NCBI RefSeq assembly: GCF_036010485.1
Contig: NZ_CP108568.1
Span: forward strand, 7,759,001 to 7,823,000
Source of the DNA: Streptomyces sp. NBC_01198
Lineage (GTDB): Bacteria; Actinomycetota; Actinomycetes; Streptomycetales; Streptomycetaceae
Length of the DNA stretch: 64,000 nt
Reading direction: 5' to 3'
Below the pieces are notes generated by a model. The model was not told where the DNA came from, searched no databases, and saw only the letters and a list, made by a program, of their open reading frames with translations. Position numbers and translations under genes: made by a program. This document shows positions 7,994-20,238 of the stretch, one piece after another (the stretch's first letter is position 1; every line of letters begins with the position of its first letter).

Positions 7994-10270
7994 ATGGCGA
8001 ACAGTGACCTGCTCATGCGGATCGATGACACCGGGTTGGTACTGGAGTGCGCTCCGTCGGTCTGCGCGATGTTCCGGCGCCCGGCGGAGGACATCGTCGG
8101 CCGGCCGGTGGGCCCACTGGTGCGCGAAGCGGTGGGCGAGGAGCAGCAGCGCGGATGCGGCGTCGTGGACCATGCGCTGGTCAAGCCCGTGCTGTCCGGG
8201 TCCTCTGTGGTGTGGGAGGTACGCGCCGCCCGTCCGAACACCATCTCGGCGTCCGACCTGGCGATCCTGCGGGTCATGTTCACCCACTCGCCGATGGGTC
8301 TGCACGTGCTCGACGACCAGCTGCGCATCGTCCGCGCCAACACCGAGACCTGCAGGTTGTGGGACTCCGACTCCGGATCGCCGCTGGGCCGGGTGTTCAC
8401 CGAGGCCTATCGGTTCGCCGAACCCGAGAAGGAGGAGGCGGCGGCCCGCCGGGTGCTGGCGACCGGCGAGGCGGAGCCCGACCGGATCGTCCGTTCCGCC
8501 ACCGGCGGCGGCAACGGCAAGCACCGGGTCTACGCCGTCTCCTACGCGCGGCTGGAGGACGACGACGGCGAGATCCTGGGTCTGGTCGCGTCCACCCTGG
8601 ACGTCACGGACCGCGATCGGGCGTTCCAGCGGCTGAAGATTCTGGAACAGGTACGCAAACAGGTGGGGGAGCGACTGGACGTCACAGCGGTCTGCGAGGA
8701 GCTGGCGCACGCGGTGGTGCCCGCCTTCTGCGGCATCGTGGTGGTCGAGGTCATCGAGGACGTCGTGCGGGGCGAGGAGCCGCCGCTGGTCCCGGTCGCC
8801 CGGGACATACCCGTGCGGCGGGCCGCTTTCATCGGCAAGGTGTCGGCGCACCCGGTGGGGGAGGTGGGAAGGCTGCCGTACGCGACTCCCTTCTCCCGGG
8901 TGCTGGCCGACCTGCGTCCGCGGCTCGTCCCGGTCGACGCGGACAGCGTCTGGCTGGCGGCCGACCAGGCGCGCGCCCAGGCCATCAGCGACTCCGAGGT
9001 CCACTCGCTGATCGTCGCCCCGCTTGCCGTGCGGGGCCAGGCGCTGGGTCTGGTGAGCTTCTACCGGGCCGACGGGGAGGAGCTCTTCGAGGAGGAGGAC
9101 ATCGACCTGACGTCCGATGTCTGCGCCCATGCCGCGCTGTGCATCGAGAACGCCCGCCGTTACACCCAGGAGCGGACCATCGCCAGGACGCTGAAGCGCC
9201 GGCTGCTTCCCCAGCGGCCCGCCTCGCCGTCCACGGTGGACATCGCCCGCCTGCACATCCCCGGGCTCGGCGGCGGGGGCGCCTGGTTCGACGTGATCGA
9301 GCTGGAGGGGGCGCGCACCGCCCTGATCGTCGGCGACGTCTCCGGGCGGGGCATGGCCACCGCCACCACCATGGGGCAGTTGCGGACCGCCCTGCACGCG
9401 CTGGCGGCGCTGGATCTGGAGCCGGACGAGCTGATGGCGCGGCTGAGCGACACCGCGGCCCGTCTCGCGGAGGAGCGCGCCGCACTGCCGGCGGGGGACC
9501 CCCTGCACAGCGAGCCGCTGAGCGCGGGCTGCCTGATCGCGGTGTACGACTCCGTCGAGCAGGAGTGCACGATCGTCCGCGCCGGGCTTCCGAAGCCCCT
9601 CGCGGTCCACCCCGACGGCACCGCGGTCAGCCTGCCCGTCTCGGGGAGTCCGCCGCTGGCCCCGCCGGGCAGCGCCCCGTTTCCTGCCACCACCGTCAGA
9701 CTGCCGGCCGGGAGCACCCTGGCGATCGCCAACGAGGAGATCGACGTGAAGTCGACGTCGGTGGCCGAGCTGCTGGGGGAGAGCGCCTCGCGGCCGCTCG
9801 GCGACCTGTGCGACAAGATCGCCTACGCGCTCCTGAACCCGGAGGACAAGGAGAAGCTCGTGCTGCTGGCGCGCCCGGAGGCGCTGCCGCAGAAGCAGAT
9901 CCTCACGCGTTCGCTGCCTGTCGACCCCGAGGCGGCCCCCATGGCGCGTGCCGAAGTCCGGCGGCAGCTGGAGGCCTGGCGCATCGACGAGGAGACCGCC
10001 TACACCACCGAGCTCATCGCCAGCGAACTCGTCAGCAACGCCGTCCGCTACGGCGCCGCCCCGATACGGCTGCGGCTCATCATGGACCGCCTGCTCACCT
10101 GCGAGGTCAGCGACACCGCCTCGAGCTCCCCGCATGTCAAGCACGTCCGCACCATAGAGGAGACCGGCCGCGGTCTTTTCATCGTCTCCAGCGTCGCCGA
10201 CAACTGGGGCACGCGGTACAACATGGAGGGCAAGACGGTCTGGGCCCAGCAGCCCGTCGCGGAGCGGTGA
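7994..10270 (+). CDS. PAS-GAF-SpoIIE phosphatase-HATPase multidomain regulator
   Basis: A 758-residue cytosolic signalling protein. Approximate order: PAS-like region 1-80, second PAS 92-200 (MGLHVLDDQLRIVRANTE), GAF 215-385, PP2C/SpoIIE phosphatase 395-610 (LIVGDVSGRGMATA), and an RsbW-type HATPase_c 635-758 with N-box ELVSNAVRYG and G-box GRGLF. Such proteins both dephosphorylate anti-sigma antagonists and bind anti-sigma partners as kinases in stress or development pathways. The usual GGDWYD phosphatase motif reads GGAWFD here, so an acidic residue has become Ala. ATG 7994 follows GAGGTG at a good distance. A STAS antagonist at 40419 is a conceivable type of partner, but no direct link is shown. 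Confidence 0.9.
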   Translation: MANSDLLMRIDDTGLVLECAPSVCAMFRRPAEDIVGRPVGPLVREAVGEEQQRGCGVVDHALVKPVLSGSSVVWEVRAARPNTISASDLAILRVMFTHSPMGLHVLDDQLRIVRANTETCRLWDSDSGSPLGRVFTEAYRFAEPEKEEAAARRVLATGEAEPDRIVRSATGGGNGKHRVYAVSYARLEDDDGEILGLVASTLDVTDRDRAFQRLKILEQVRKQVGERLDVTAVCEELAHAVVPAFCGIVVVEVIEDVVRGEEPPLVPVARDIPVRRAAFIGKVSAHPVGEVGRLPYATPFSRVLADLRPRLVPVDADSVWLAADQARAQAISDSEVHSLIVAPLAVRGQALGLVSFYRADGEELFEEEDIDLTSDVCAHAALCIENARRYTQERTIARTLKRRLLPQRPASPSTVDIARLHIPGLGGGGAWFDVIELEGARTALIVGDVSGRGMATATTMGQLRTALHALAALDLEPDELMARLSDTAARLAEERAALPAGDPLHSEPLSAGCLIAVYDSVEQECTIVRAGLPKPLAVHPDGTAVSLPVSGSPPLAPPGSAPFPATTVRLPAGSTLAIANEEIDVKSTSVAELLGESASRPLGDLCDKIAYALLNPEDKEKLVLLARPEALPQKQILTRSLPVDPEAAPMARAEVRRQLEAWRIDEETAYTTELIASELVSNAVRYGAAPIRLRLIMDRLLTCEVSDTASSSPHVKHVRTIEETGRGLFIVSSVADNWGTRYNMEGKTVWAQQPVAER

Positions 10271-10412
10271 CCCGGCGCCCCCTCGGCGTCGGCGCACGAC
10301 GGCCGGGGCCGTTCCGCTGCGGTGGCAGCGGCCTCGAAGAGGCGTTTTGCTGAGTACGGGGCACTCGCGTCCGTGAGCCGCCCCCTTCGACTCCGACCGC
10401 GGGAGTTCGCCC

Positions 10413-11254
10413 ATGACAGGACTCGCCTACTCCGTCTACGTCGCCCCGTCCAAGCCGGCCGTCTCGGACGACCTGCCACCCGGCGAGGACCAGCGGATGT
10501 GGTCGCCGACCGCGTCCACCCTCATCTACGGCGAGCGGGACGCGGTCCTGGTGGACCCCCTGATGACCGTCGACGAGTCCCGCCTGCTGGCCGACTGGGT
10601 CGTCGCGCAGGGCAAGAACGTGACCACCGTCTTCGTCACCCACGCGCACGGGGACCACTTCTTCGGCGCGCCCGCGGTCCTCGACCGCTTCCCGCAGGCC
10701 AAGTTCGTGGCGGCCGAGGGCGTGGCCGAGTTCATGGGCGCCCAGTGGGGCCCCAAGTGGTTCGACGCCTTCTGGGAGCCGCGTTTCCCCGCTCAGATCT
10801 CCGACCGGCACATCGTCGCGGAGGCACTTGCGGACGGCACCATCGACGTCGAAGGCGAGCAGCTCAGGGCGATCGAGCTCGGCCACACCGACACCGACGG
10901 CACCAGCGCCCTGCACGTCCCCTCGCTCGGCCTGGTGGTGGCCGGCGACGCCGTCTACGGGCAGGTCCACATGTACCTCGCCGAGTCCAGGGGCGCCGGG
11001 CGCGACAGCTGGCTCAAGGCCCTGGACACCGTCGCCGGGCTGGACCCGACGTATCTGGTGTCGGGCCACAAGCGGGACGGGGACCCCGACAGCCCGAGGA
11101 CATCGAGCTGACGCGCCGCTACATCCTGGACTTCTCCGCCGCGGCGGACGAGGCGAAGGACTTCGGCGAGCTGTACGAGACGATGCTCGCCCGCTACCCC
11201 GACCGCGTGAACCGCGGAGTGCTGTGGAACTCGGCGAAGGGCGCCCTGGCCTGA
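10413..11254 (+). pseudogene. MBL-fold metallohydrolase, frameshifted near the 3' end
   Basis: The gene starts at ATG 10413 after GGGAG and encodes a metallo-beta-lactamase-fold hydrolase with the zinc motif HAHGDH at residues 77-82. A later His (ELGHTDTDG), Asp (VAGDAVYG) and His (VSGHKRDG) are also visible. The reading frame ends at TGA 11109-11111, but the family-like continuation PEDIELTRRYILDFS runs in another frame to 11254. One missing base near 11090-11100, in a C-rich run, explains this. The metal site lies upstream of the shift, so the truncated 232-residue product might still fold. A sequencing error is equally possible. The substrate is unknown. Confidence 0.8.
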
Positions 11255-11300
11255 CCCCCGCGGGCCGCACATGCCCGCCCGGTGCGGTACGAAGTGCGGT

Positions 11301-11897
11301 GTGAACGAAGAGACCCGGCCCGCGACCCTTCGGGTGTTCCTGGCGCTCGCGCCGCCCGACGACGCGAAAGAGGAACTGGCCCGCGCCCTGCGCCCCGCCT
11401 ATGACAGCCATCCGCACGTGCGGTGGAACCGCGTCGAGGACTGGCACATCACCCTGGCCTTCCTCGGGGAGCTGCCGGCCGAGGTGGTCCCGGCGCTGTG
11501 CCCGCCGCTATCCGCCCTCGCCGCCGACCGGCGGGCACCGCGGCTGGCGTTGCGCGGCAGCGGAAGCTTCGACGACCGGGTGCTGTGGAGCGGGGTCGAC
11601 GGGGACCTCGACGAGCTGCACCTGCTCGCCGCCGACGTACGGGCCGTGGTCAGCAGCTGCGGTGTCGCCTTCGAGGACCGGCCGCTGCGCCCCCATCTGA
11701 CGCTCGCCCGGGCCCGCCGGGGGGATGCGGCCTCGGTGGGCGAGCTGGCCGAGGGGATCGCCGACTTCAGCGGCCGCCGCTGGCTCGCCGGGCGGCTCCA
11801 CCTGGTCGGCAGCGACTTCGGCCGCAGCCGTGGACCGATCCGCTACCAGGACATCGAGGCGTGGCCCTTCGGCCTCGGGGCCGGGAGCGGGGCGTGA
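11301..11897 (+). CDS. thpR: RNA 2',3'-cyclic phosphodiesterase (2H family)
   Basis: A 198-residue 2H phosphoesterase of the LigT/ThpR type. The two catalytic HxT motifs, HITLAFLG and HLTLAR, sit about 80 residues apart as expected. The family hydrolyses 2',3'-cyclic phosphates and can ligate RNA ends in vitro; its physiological role is unclear. GTG 11301 (MNEETRPATLRVFLAL) is preferred because the core fold begins right after it. An in-frame ATG at 11271 would add ten residues with no family match; neither has a strong ribosome site. It lies downstream of the MBL gene on the same strand. Confidence 0.85.
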   Translation: MNEETRPATLRVFLALAPPDDAKEELARALRPAYDSHPHVRWNRVEDWHITLAFLGELPAEVVPALCPPLSALAADRRAPRLALRGSGSFDDRVLWSGVDGDLDELHLLAADVRAVVSSCGVAFEDRPLRPHLTLARARRGDAASVGELAEGIADFSGRRWLAGRLHLVGSDFGRSRGPIRYQDIEAWPFGLGAGSGA

Positions 11898-11921
11898 CCC
11901 CGCTCCGGCCCCGGCACGTGG

Positions 11922-12866
11922 TCAGGCGGAGGCCTGCGTGAGCTGGTCGAGCTCCTGCTGCGTCAAGGTCAGGTCCGCGACCCCCAGCAGCGCCGGGAGC
12001 TGGTCGGCGATCCGGGCGGAGGCTATGGGCGCGGTGACGGTGGGCCGGGCGGCGAGCCAGGCGAGGGCGACCGTGGCGACCTGCACCTCGTGGGCGGCGG
12101 CGATCTCGTCCAGCGCGCTCAGGACCCGCCGGCCGCGCTCGGAGCCGGCGTGCTTGGCGGCCGACCCGGCGCGGGCGCTGTCGACTGTCGCGCCGGGACG
12201 GTACTTTCCGGTGAGGAATCCGGACGCGAGCGCGAAGTACGGGACGGCCGCGAGGCCCTCGCGCGCGGCCAGGTCCTGCAGCGGGCCCTCGTAGGTGTCC
12301 CGGGAGACCAGGTTGTAGTGCGGCTGGAGCGCCACGTAACGGGCCAGGCCCTCGCGGTCGGAGAAGTCCAGCGACGCCTGGAGCCGCTCGGGGGTGATGT
12401 TGGACGCCGCGATGTGCCTGACCTTGCCGGCCTTCACCAGCTCGTCGAGGGCGCCGACGATCTCCTCGACCGGCACCTCGGTCTTGTCGAAGTGGGTGAA
12501 GTACAGGTCGATGTAGTCGGTGTCCAGACGGCGCAGGGAGGCGTCGGCGGCGGCCTTGATGTTGGCCGCGGACAGGCCGGGGAAGTCCGGGTGCTGACTG
12601 ACCTTGGTCGCGATGACGATGTCGGACCGGTTGCCGCGGGCCTTGGCCCACTTGCCGATGATGGTCTCCGACTCGCCGCCCGCGTTGCCGTCTATCCAGG
12701 CGGAGTAGGAGTCCGCGGTGTCCACGAAGTTCCCGCCGGCCGCCGCGTAGGCGTCCAGGACGGCGAAGGAGGCGGCCTCGTCGGCGGTCCAGCCGAAGAC
12801 GTTGCCGCCGAGGGCGAGCGGGAAGACCTTGAGGTCGGAGGAGCCGAGTGTGCGCAGGGATGTCAT
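11922..12866 (-). CDS. Aldo/keto reductase
   Basis: A 314-residue AKR with the catalytic tetrad visible: Asp49 and Tyr54 in VDTADSY, Lys in ATKVSQH, and His in YFTHFDK. The NADPH-binding end is represented by the ASARIADQL segment. The start ATG has GAGGGAG upstream. It lies 57 bases downstream of an SDR gene on the same strand, so the two probably form an operon and may act on related carbonyl substrates. The substrate cannot be deduced. Confidence 0.9.
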   Translation of the reverse strand: MTSLRTLGSSDLKVFPLALGGNVFGWTADEAASFAVLDAYAAAGGNFVDTADSYSAWIDGNAGGESETIIGKWAKARGNRSDIVIATKVSQHPDFPGLSAANIKAAADASLRRLDTDYIDLYFTHFDKTEVPVEEIVGALDELVKAGKVRHIAASNITPERLQASLDFSDREGLARYVALQPHYNLVSRDTYEGPLQDLAAREGLAAVPYFALASGFLTGKYRPGATVDSARAGSAAKHAGSERGRRVLSALDEIAAAHEVQVATVALAWLAARPTVTAPIASARIADQLPALLGVADLTLTQQELDQLTQASA

Positions 12867-12923
12867 GAACTCCCTCAGCGCCGGGGGTGGATCATGTATT
12901 CCGCCGACCGTCCCGTGGCGCGC

Positions 12924-13703
12924 TCAGTGGACGGACAGCCCGCCGTCGACGAAGATCGCCTGCCCGGTGACGTAGCCGGACGACGGGCCGGCCAGGAAGA
13001 CCGCGGCGCCGGCGAAGTCCGCTGCCAGGCCGTTGCGTCCGGTCAGCGTGCGGGCGGCCAGCGCCGCCACCCTCTCCGGGTCGGCGCACAGCCTGGCGTT
13101 GAGCGGGGTCATGACGAAGCCGGGCACCAGCGTGTTGCAGGTGACACCGTGCGGTGACCACGCCTCGGCCTGCGAGCGGGCCAGCGACTCCAGCGCGCCC
13201 TTGGAGACCCCGTAGGCGCCGCTCTGGACGAACGCGCGGTGCGCCTGCTGGGAGGTGATGTGGATGATCCGGCCGAAGCCCCGCTCGGCCATGCCGGGCC
13301 CGAACCGCTGACCCAGCAGGAAGGGCGCCTCCAGATTCACCGCCATGGTGGCGTCCCACACGTCGTCGTCCAGCTCGTCCATCGGCGGCCGCAGGTTGAT
13401 TCCGGCGCTGTTGACGAGGATGTCGGGCTCCCCGAAGACCCCGGCCGCCTGCTCGGCGGCCGCGCGCACCCCGGCGCGGGTGCCCAGATCCGCGCTCACC
13501 CAGGCCGCCCGGCCGCCGGCCGCCGTCAACTCGTCCACCGCCGCGACCAGTTCCGGCTTCCTGCGTGCCACGATCACCACGCTCGCCCCCGCCCGCGCGA
13601 GAGCTTCCGCGACGGCTCGGCCGATGCCGGAACTGCCGCCGGTCACCACGGCGACGCGGCCGTCCAGCGAGAACAGGTCGGAGAGATAACGCTGCGAGGT
13701 CAT
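12924..13703 (-). CDS. SDR-family oxidoreductase
   Basis: A 259-residue classical SDR. Visible motifs are TGGSSGIG near residue 21, NSAG near 101, the Ser in ITSQQ, YGVSK as the Tyr/Lys pair, and the C-terminal FVDGGLSVH. It resembles gluconate 5-dehydrogenase or 3-oxoacyl-reductase types, but the substrate cannot be assigned. It precedes the aldo/keto reductase in a likely two-gene operon. Confidence 0.9.
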   Translation of the reverse strand: MTSQRYLSDLFSLDGRVAVVTGGSSGIGRAVAEALARAGASVVIVARRKPELVAAVDELTAAGGRAAWVSADLGTRAGVRAAAEQAAGVFGEPDILVNSAGINLRPPMDELDDDVWDATMAVNLEAPFLLGQRFGPGMAERGFGRIIHITSQQAHRAFVQSGAYGVSKGALESLARSQAEAWSPHGVTCNTLVPGFVMTPLNARLCADPERVAALAARTLTGRNGLAADFAGAAVFLAGPSSGYVTGQAIFVDGGLSVH

Positions 13704-13746
13704 CCCCGCAGCCTAGACAGCGCCGCCAGGGGCGGCCGCGGCGATC

Positions 13747-14097
13747 TCACCCCTGAGCGAGACGGCGACGGCGCCGGCGGAAGAGTTCGATCAGGAAGAC
13801 GTTGGCGAGCGCCGCGGCGACCAGCAGGACGGCGTTCAGCGTGGCGCTCCCGGCGCTGAGCCAGGCCGCGTCACTGCCGTCGCCGCGCGTGACCGGCATC
13901 CACAGGCCGCCCACCGCCTTGAGCAACGCGTAGCCGCCGTAGATGCCCACGACCGCCAGGATGGCGCAGGGCAGGGTCAGGAGGATCGCCACGCCGTAGG
14001 GCAGGCCCGTGCCACGGACGCCGCCGAGCACCGCCAGGCAGCCCACGGCGGTGACGTACAGGCCCTCCGTGCCGCGAAGTCCCCATAGCCGGTTCAT
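13747..14097 (-). CDS. Small membrane protein
   Basis: A 116-residue protein with about three hydrophobic segments, near residues 13-35, 36-62 and 82-104, ending in a basic tail (RRRRRRL). No family is recognised. GGGGGG lies just upstream of ATG 14097. It is on the same strand as the SDR/AKR pair and 43 bases upstream of it, so it might be the first gene of that transcript. It is divergent from the cobalamin-binding gene. Confidence 0.6.
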   Translation of the reverse strand: MNRLWGLRGTEGLYVTAVGCLAVLGGVRGTGLPYGVAILLTLPCAILAVVGIYGGYALLKAVGGLWMPVTRGDGSDAAWLSAGSATLNAVLLVAAALANVFLIELFRRRRRRLAQG

Positions 14098-14211
14098 TGC
14101 GGGCCCCCCTCTGCGACGAACTCGCGTTCGCCTGCAGAGTATCGCGAGGGCGGCCGGCGGGATGCCGCCTCACCGCTGCGGAGGGGGACACGGGCGGTCT
14201 AACGTTCGGGC

Positions 14212-15129
14212 ATGCGTATCGTCTCCCTGCTTCCCGCGGCGACCGACATCGTCGCCGAACTCGGCCTCGGCGACCGCCTCGTCGGACGTACCCACGAGTG
14301 CGACTGGCCGCCCGAGGTGGTCGCGCGGGTGCCGGTGGTGACGGCCGCGGAGTTCGACCCGGACGCGCTGAGCAGCCGCGAGATCTCGCAGGCGGTGGGC
14401 GGCGCGGCCCACCAGGGGTCCTCCCTCTACACCCTGGACGCCGGCCTGCTCGGCGAGTTGGCGCCCGACGTGGTGCTGACGCAGGACCTGTGCCAGGTCT
14501 GTGCCGTCTCCTACGGGGCGGCGGCCGACTCGGTACGGGTGCTCGACGGCGACGGGCCCCGGGTGCTCAGCCTGGAACCGCGGACGCTGGCCGACGTGCT
14601 GGCCTGCGTGGAGCAGGTCGGCGACGTGCTGGGCGTGCCGCAGGTCGCGGTCCACCGGGTGGCCGAACTGCACAGGCGCCTCGCCGCCGTGCGGGCCCAG
14701 GTGTCGGGCCGGCCGCGGCCGCGGGTGGCCGCGATCGAGTGGCTCGACCCGCTGTGGCCGGCCGGGCACTGGGTGCCCGAGCAGATCCGCTGCGCCGGCG
14801 GCGAGCCCCTGCTGGCCGAGCCGGGTGAGCACACCGGCTCCATGGACTGGGCGTCGCTGATCGAGGCCGCGCCGGAGGTGATCGTGCTGATGCCGTGCGG
14901 CTTCCCGCCCGAGCGCACTCTGAAGGAGGCCGGCCTGCTGGCGGACCATCCGGCCTGGGACGACCTGCCGGCCGTCCGGGCCGGGCAGGTGTGGGTGCTG
15001 GACGGCCCGGCCTACTTCAACAGGCCGGGACCACGGGTGGTGCGGGGCGCCGAGGTCCTGGCGCACGTCCTGCACGGGATCACCGCAGGCGCGCCGGTCT
15101 CCGATACGGAGGCGCACCGGCTGCTGTGA
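14212..15129 (+). CDS. Cobalamin-binding BtuF-like protein without signal peptide
   Basis: A 305-residue protein of the BtuF/periplasmic-binding fold. Motifs MRIVSLLPAATDIVAELG, VGRTHECDWP and SLYTLDAGLL are those of the actinobacterial cobalamin-binding family. No signal peptide or lipobox precedes the fold, so it is predicted to be cytosolic and not a standard ABC substrate-binding protein. It converges on a B12-dependent methylmalonyl-CoA mutase operon, which fits a role in cobalamin handling. That functional link is inference. Confidence 0.82.
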   Translation: MRIVSLLPAATDIVAELGLGDRLVGRTHECDWPPEVVARVPVVTAAEFDPDALSSREISQAVGGAAHQGSSLYTLDAGLLGELAPDVVLTQDLCQVCAVSYGAAADSVRVLDGDGPRVLSLEPRTLADVLACVEQVGDVLGVPQVAVHRVAELHRRLAAVRAQVSGRPRPRVAAIEWLDPLWPAGHWVPEQIRCAGGEPLLAEPGEHTGSMDWASLIEAAPEVIVLMPCGFPPERTLKEAGLLADHPAWDDLPAVRAGQVWVLDGPAYFNRPGPRVVRGAEVLAHVLHGITAGAPVSDTEAHRLL

Positions 15130-15183
15130 CGCGGGCCGCGCGCACCGGGCTGCGGTGACCCGGTACGGCGGCCCGGGCCCGCC

Positions 15184-16182
15184 TCACCGCGGTGGCGGTG
15201 TCCCGCCGCCGTCGAAGGCGTTCAGCAGGCTCTCCGCGGCCACCGCCGCCGTCATGGTCCCGGTACGTACCTGTTCCTCGAGGGCCGGCGCGAGCGCGCG
15301 GACGGCCGGATGGCCGTGCAGCCGGCCAAGCACCTCGTCACGGACCATCGCCCACGCCCAGTCGACCTGCTGGTCGCGCCGCTTGGCCGCCAACCGGCCC
15401 GCGGCCTCCAGTACTCCCCGGTGCTGCTCCAGGCGTTCCCATACCGCGTCCAGCCCGGTGGACTCGCGGGCGCTGCAACTGAGCACCGGCGGCGTCCAGG
15501 ACGCGTCGGCGGGGTGCATCAGCCGCAGCGCCCCCGCCAGTTCGCGGGCGGCCCCGCGCGCGTCCCGCTCGTGCGGGCCGTCGGCCTTGTTGACCGCGAT
15601 CACGTCGGCCAGCTCCAGCACGCCCTTCTTGATCCCCTGGAGCTGGTCGCCGGTCCTGGCGAGGGTGAGCAGCAGGAAGGAGTCCACCATCCTGGCCACC
15701 GCGGTCTCCGACTGCCCGACACCCACCGTCTCCACCAGCACCACGTCGTAGCCCGCGGCCTCCATGACGACCATGGACTCCCGGGTCGCCTTCGCCACGC
15801 CGCCCAGCGTGCCGGCGCTCGGCGACGGGCGGACGAAGGCCGCCGGGTCCACGGCGAGCCGTTCCATCCGGGTCTTGTCGCCCAGGATGGAGCCGCCGGT
15901 CCTGCTCGACGACGGGTCCACCGCCAGCACCGCGACGCGGTGCCCGAGGCCGGTGAGCATCGTGCCGAAGGCGTCGATGAAGGTGGACTTGCCCACGCCG
16001 GGCACCCCGCTGATGCCGATCCGCCGCGCCCCGCCGCTGTGCGGCAGCAACTCGGTCAGCACCTGCTGTGCCTGAGCGCGGTGGTCGGCGCGGGTGGACT
16101 CCACCAGGGTGATCGCCCGCGCGACCAGGGCCCGCCGGCCGTCCAGCACGCCCTTCACGTAGTCGCCGACATCCTTGGGCAT
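15184..16182 (-). CDS. meaB: Methylmalonyl-CoA mutase-associated GTPase MeaB
   Basis: A 332-residue G3E-family GTPase with P-loop GVPGVGKST at residues 59-67, the switch region DPSSSRTGGSILGDKTRM, DVVLVETVGVGQSE, and the base-specificity motif NKAD. MeaB guards methylmalonyl-CoA mutase by gating cofactor loading and release of damaged cobalamin. ATG 16182 (MPKDVGDYV) lies seven bases after the mutase stop, which argues for translational coupling. It is the last gene of the mutA-mutB-meaB operon. Confidence 0.93.
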   Translation of the reverse strand: MPKDVGDYVKGVLDGRRALVARAITLVESTRADHRAQAQQVLTELLPHSGGARRIGISGVPGVGKSTFIDAFGTMLTGLGHRVAVLAVDPSSSRTGGSILGDKTRMERLAVDPAAFVRPSPSAGTLGGVAKATRESMVVMEAAGYDVVLVETVGVGQSETAVARMVDSFLLLTLARTGDQLQGIKKGVLELADVIAVNKADGPHERDARGAARELAGALRLMHPADASWTPPVLSCSARESTGLDAVWERLEQHRGVLEAAGRLAAKRRDQQVDWAWAMVRDEVLGRLHGHPAVRALAPALEEQVRTGTMTAAVAAESLLNAFDGGGTPPPR

Positions 16183-16189
16183 GCCGCGG

Positions 16190-18393
<2,204 letters not shown>

Positions 18394-18394
<1 letters not shown>

Positions 18395-20238
18395 CACGCC
18401 GCCACTCCCGCGCGGTCGAGGACGGTGGACAGGACGGCGACGGCGTCGCAGCCCAGGAACACGAACGTGTCGATGCCCGGCAGGCTGCCGGGCCGTCCGG
18501 CCAGGCAGACCCAGCTCGCCCCGGCCGAGCGCAGCGCTCCGACCACCGCCTCGGCCTGCTCCGCGTAGAGCGCGTCGCTCGAGCACAGGCAGGCGACGTC
18601 GGCGCCGCTCGCGGCGAAGGCCGAGGCGACGGTCTCCGCATCCACCGTCACCGGGTCGTGCACCGGCTCGACCCCGCCCGCCTGGAAGAGATTCGAGGCG
18701 AAGGAGACGCGTGCGGTGTGCGCCGAGGCAGGTCCGAGCGCGGCGAGGAAGACCTTCGGGCGGACACCGGTGGTGGCCAGGTGGGCGTCGGACCGGGCCC
18801 GCAGCGCTTCGTACGCCTCGTCGCGCCGCACCTGCGGCAGGCCGCCGCCCGCGGCGCGGGCCGGAGCGGGCTCCCGGCGGACCGGGCGCTCGGCGAGCTG
18901 CGGGAACTCGCTGACCCCGGTGACCGGTTCGCGGCGGGTGGCCAGCTCGCGCGTGCGCGCCTGCCAGGTGGCGGCGATCCGCTCGCCGACCAGGCCCGAG
19001 CCGAGCGCCTTCTCCTGGCCGCCTGCCGCCTCCAGCTCCTGGAAGAACGCCCAGCCGGCGCGGGCGAGTTCCTCGGTCAGCCGCTCCACGTACCAGGAGC
19101 CGCCCGCCGGGTCCGCGACGCGCCCCAGGTGCGACTCCTCCAGCAGGATCGCGGAGGTGTTGCGGGCGATCCTGCGCGCGAAGGCGTCCGGCAGTCCCAG
19201 CGCCTCGTCGAAGGGCAGCACCGTCAGCGCGTCGGCGCCGCCCACCCCGGCGGCCAGGCCTGCGAGGGTGGTGCGCAGCATGTTCACGTACGGGTCGCGG
19301 CGCGTCATCATCACCGTCGAGGTGACGGCGTGCTGGCGCTGCCCGCCCGCCGACGGGACCCCGGTGACCTCGGCGACCCGCGACCACAGGCGGCGGGCGG
19401 CCCGCAGCGTGGCGATGGTGAGGAACTGGTCGGCGGTGGCGGCGTAACGGAACTCCAGCTGTCCCAGCGCCGCTTCGACGTCCAGACCGGCGGACGTCAG
19501 GACGCGCAGGTAGGCGACCCCGGTGGCGAGCGAGGCGCCGAGCTCCTGGGCCGCCGACGCCCCGGCCTGGTGATACGGCAGCGCGTCCACGGTCAGGGCG
19601 CGCAGCCCCGGGTACTGCTCGCGGGCCAGGCCGGCCAGCGCGACGGCGTCGTCGTAGGAGGGGACCGTGCCGGTCCTGGCCGCGTACGCCAGCGGGTCCG
19701 CGCCGAGGTTGCCGCGGGCCTGCCCGGGCTCCACGCCCCGGTCCCCGTACAGCCGCAGCAGCTCGCGGGCCGCGGCGCCGGTGTCGGGGCCGGCGTCGAG
19801 CACCACCGGCACCAGGTCGAGGTAGACCCCCTCCAGGGCGCGTCCGAGGTCGGCCACCGGCAGACCGGCGCCGCCCACCGCGAGCCACAGGGAGCTGACG
19901 CCGCCCTCCAGGTCGGCGAGGACCGCCTCGTTGGTCCGTGCGGGGTCCGGCAGAAGGTGCCTCTGGCGCACGTCCCAGCCGCCGAGCAGCCTGCTGCCGC
20001 GCACGTACGGCGGGAAGCCGGGCAGTCCGAGATCGGGGGCGCCGTCCTCGGCGGTGTAGAGCGGGCGGACGAGGAGCCCGCCGTCCACCGTCGTCGACAG
20101 CGCCTGCTCCGCCTCGGGCCCGGACACCTCCTTGCCCGACTTGCGCAGCACACCCGCGACCAGCTGCTGCCACTGTTCACGCGTGGCGCCCGGGAACTCG
20201 GCGGCCGGTGAGATCCTGTCGTCGGGCAGAACCGTCAT
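18394..20238 (-). CDS. mutA: Methylmalonyl-CoA mutase small subunit
   Basis: A 614-residue homologue of the large subunit that does not bind B12: the C-terminal half keeps the fold but the DxHxxG motif is absent (VFLAALGPASAHTARVSFA in the equivalent region). The N-terminus VLPDDRISPAAEFPGATREQW is typical of MutA. It heads the mutA-mutB-meaB operon and forms the heterodimer with MutB. The 200 bases upstream contain no cobalamin riboswitch that I can recognise. Confidence 0.93.

Noticed and set aside
7067..10414. Antisense frame of over 1100 codons across the SDR and phosphatase genes
   Set aside because: It covers two well-supported genes on the other strand, has no recognisable domains and no plausible start region.
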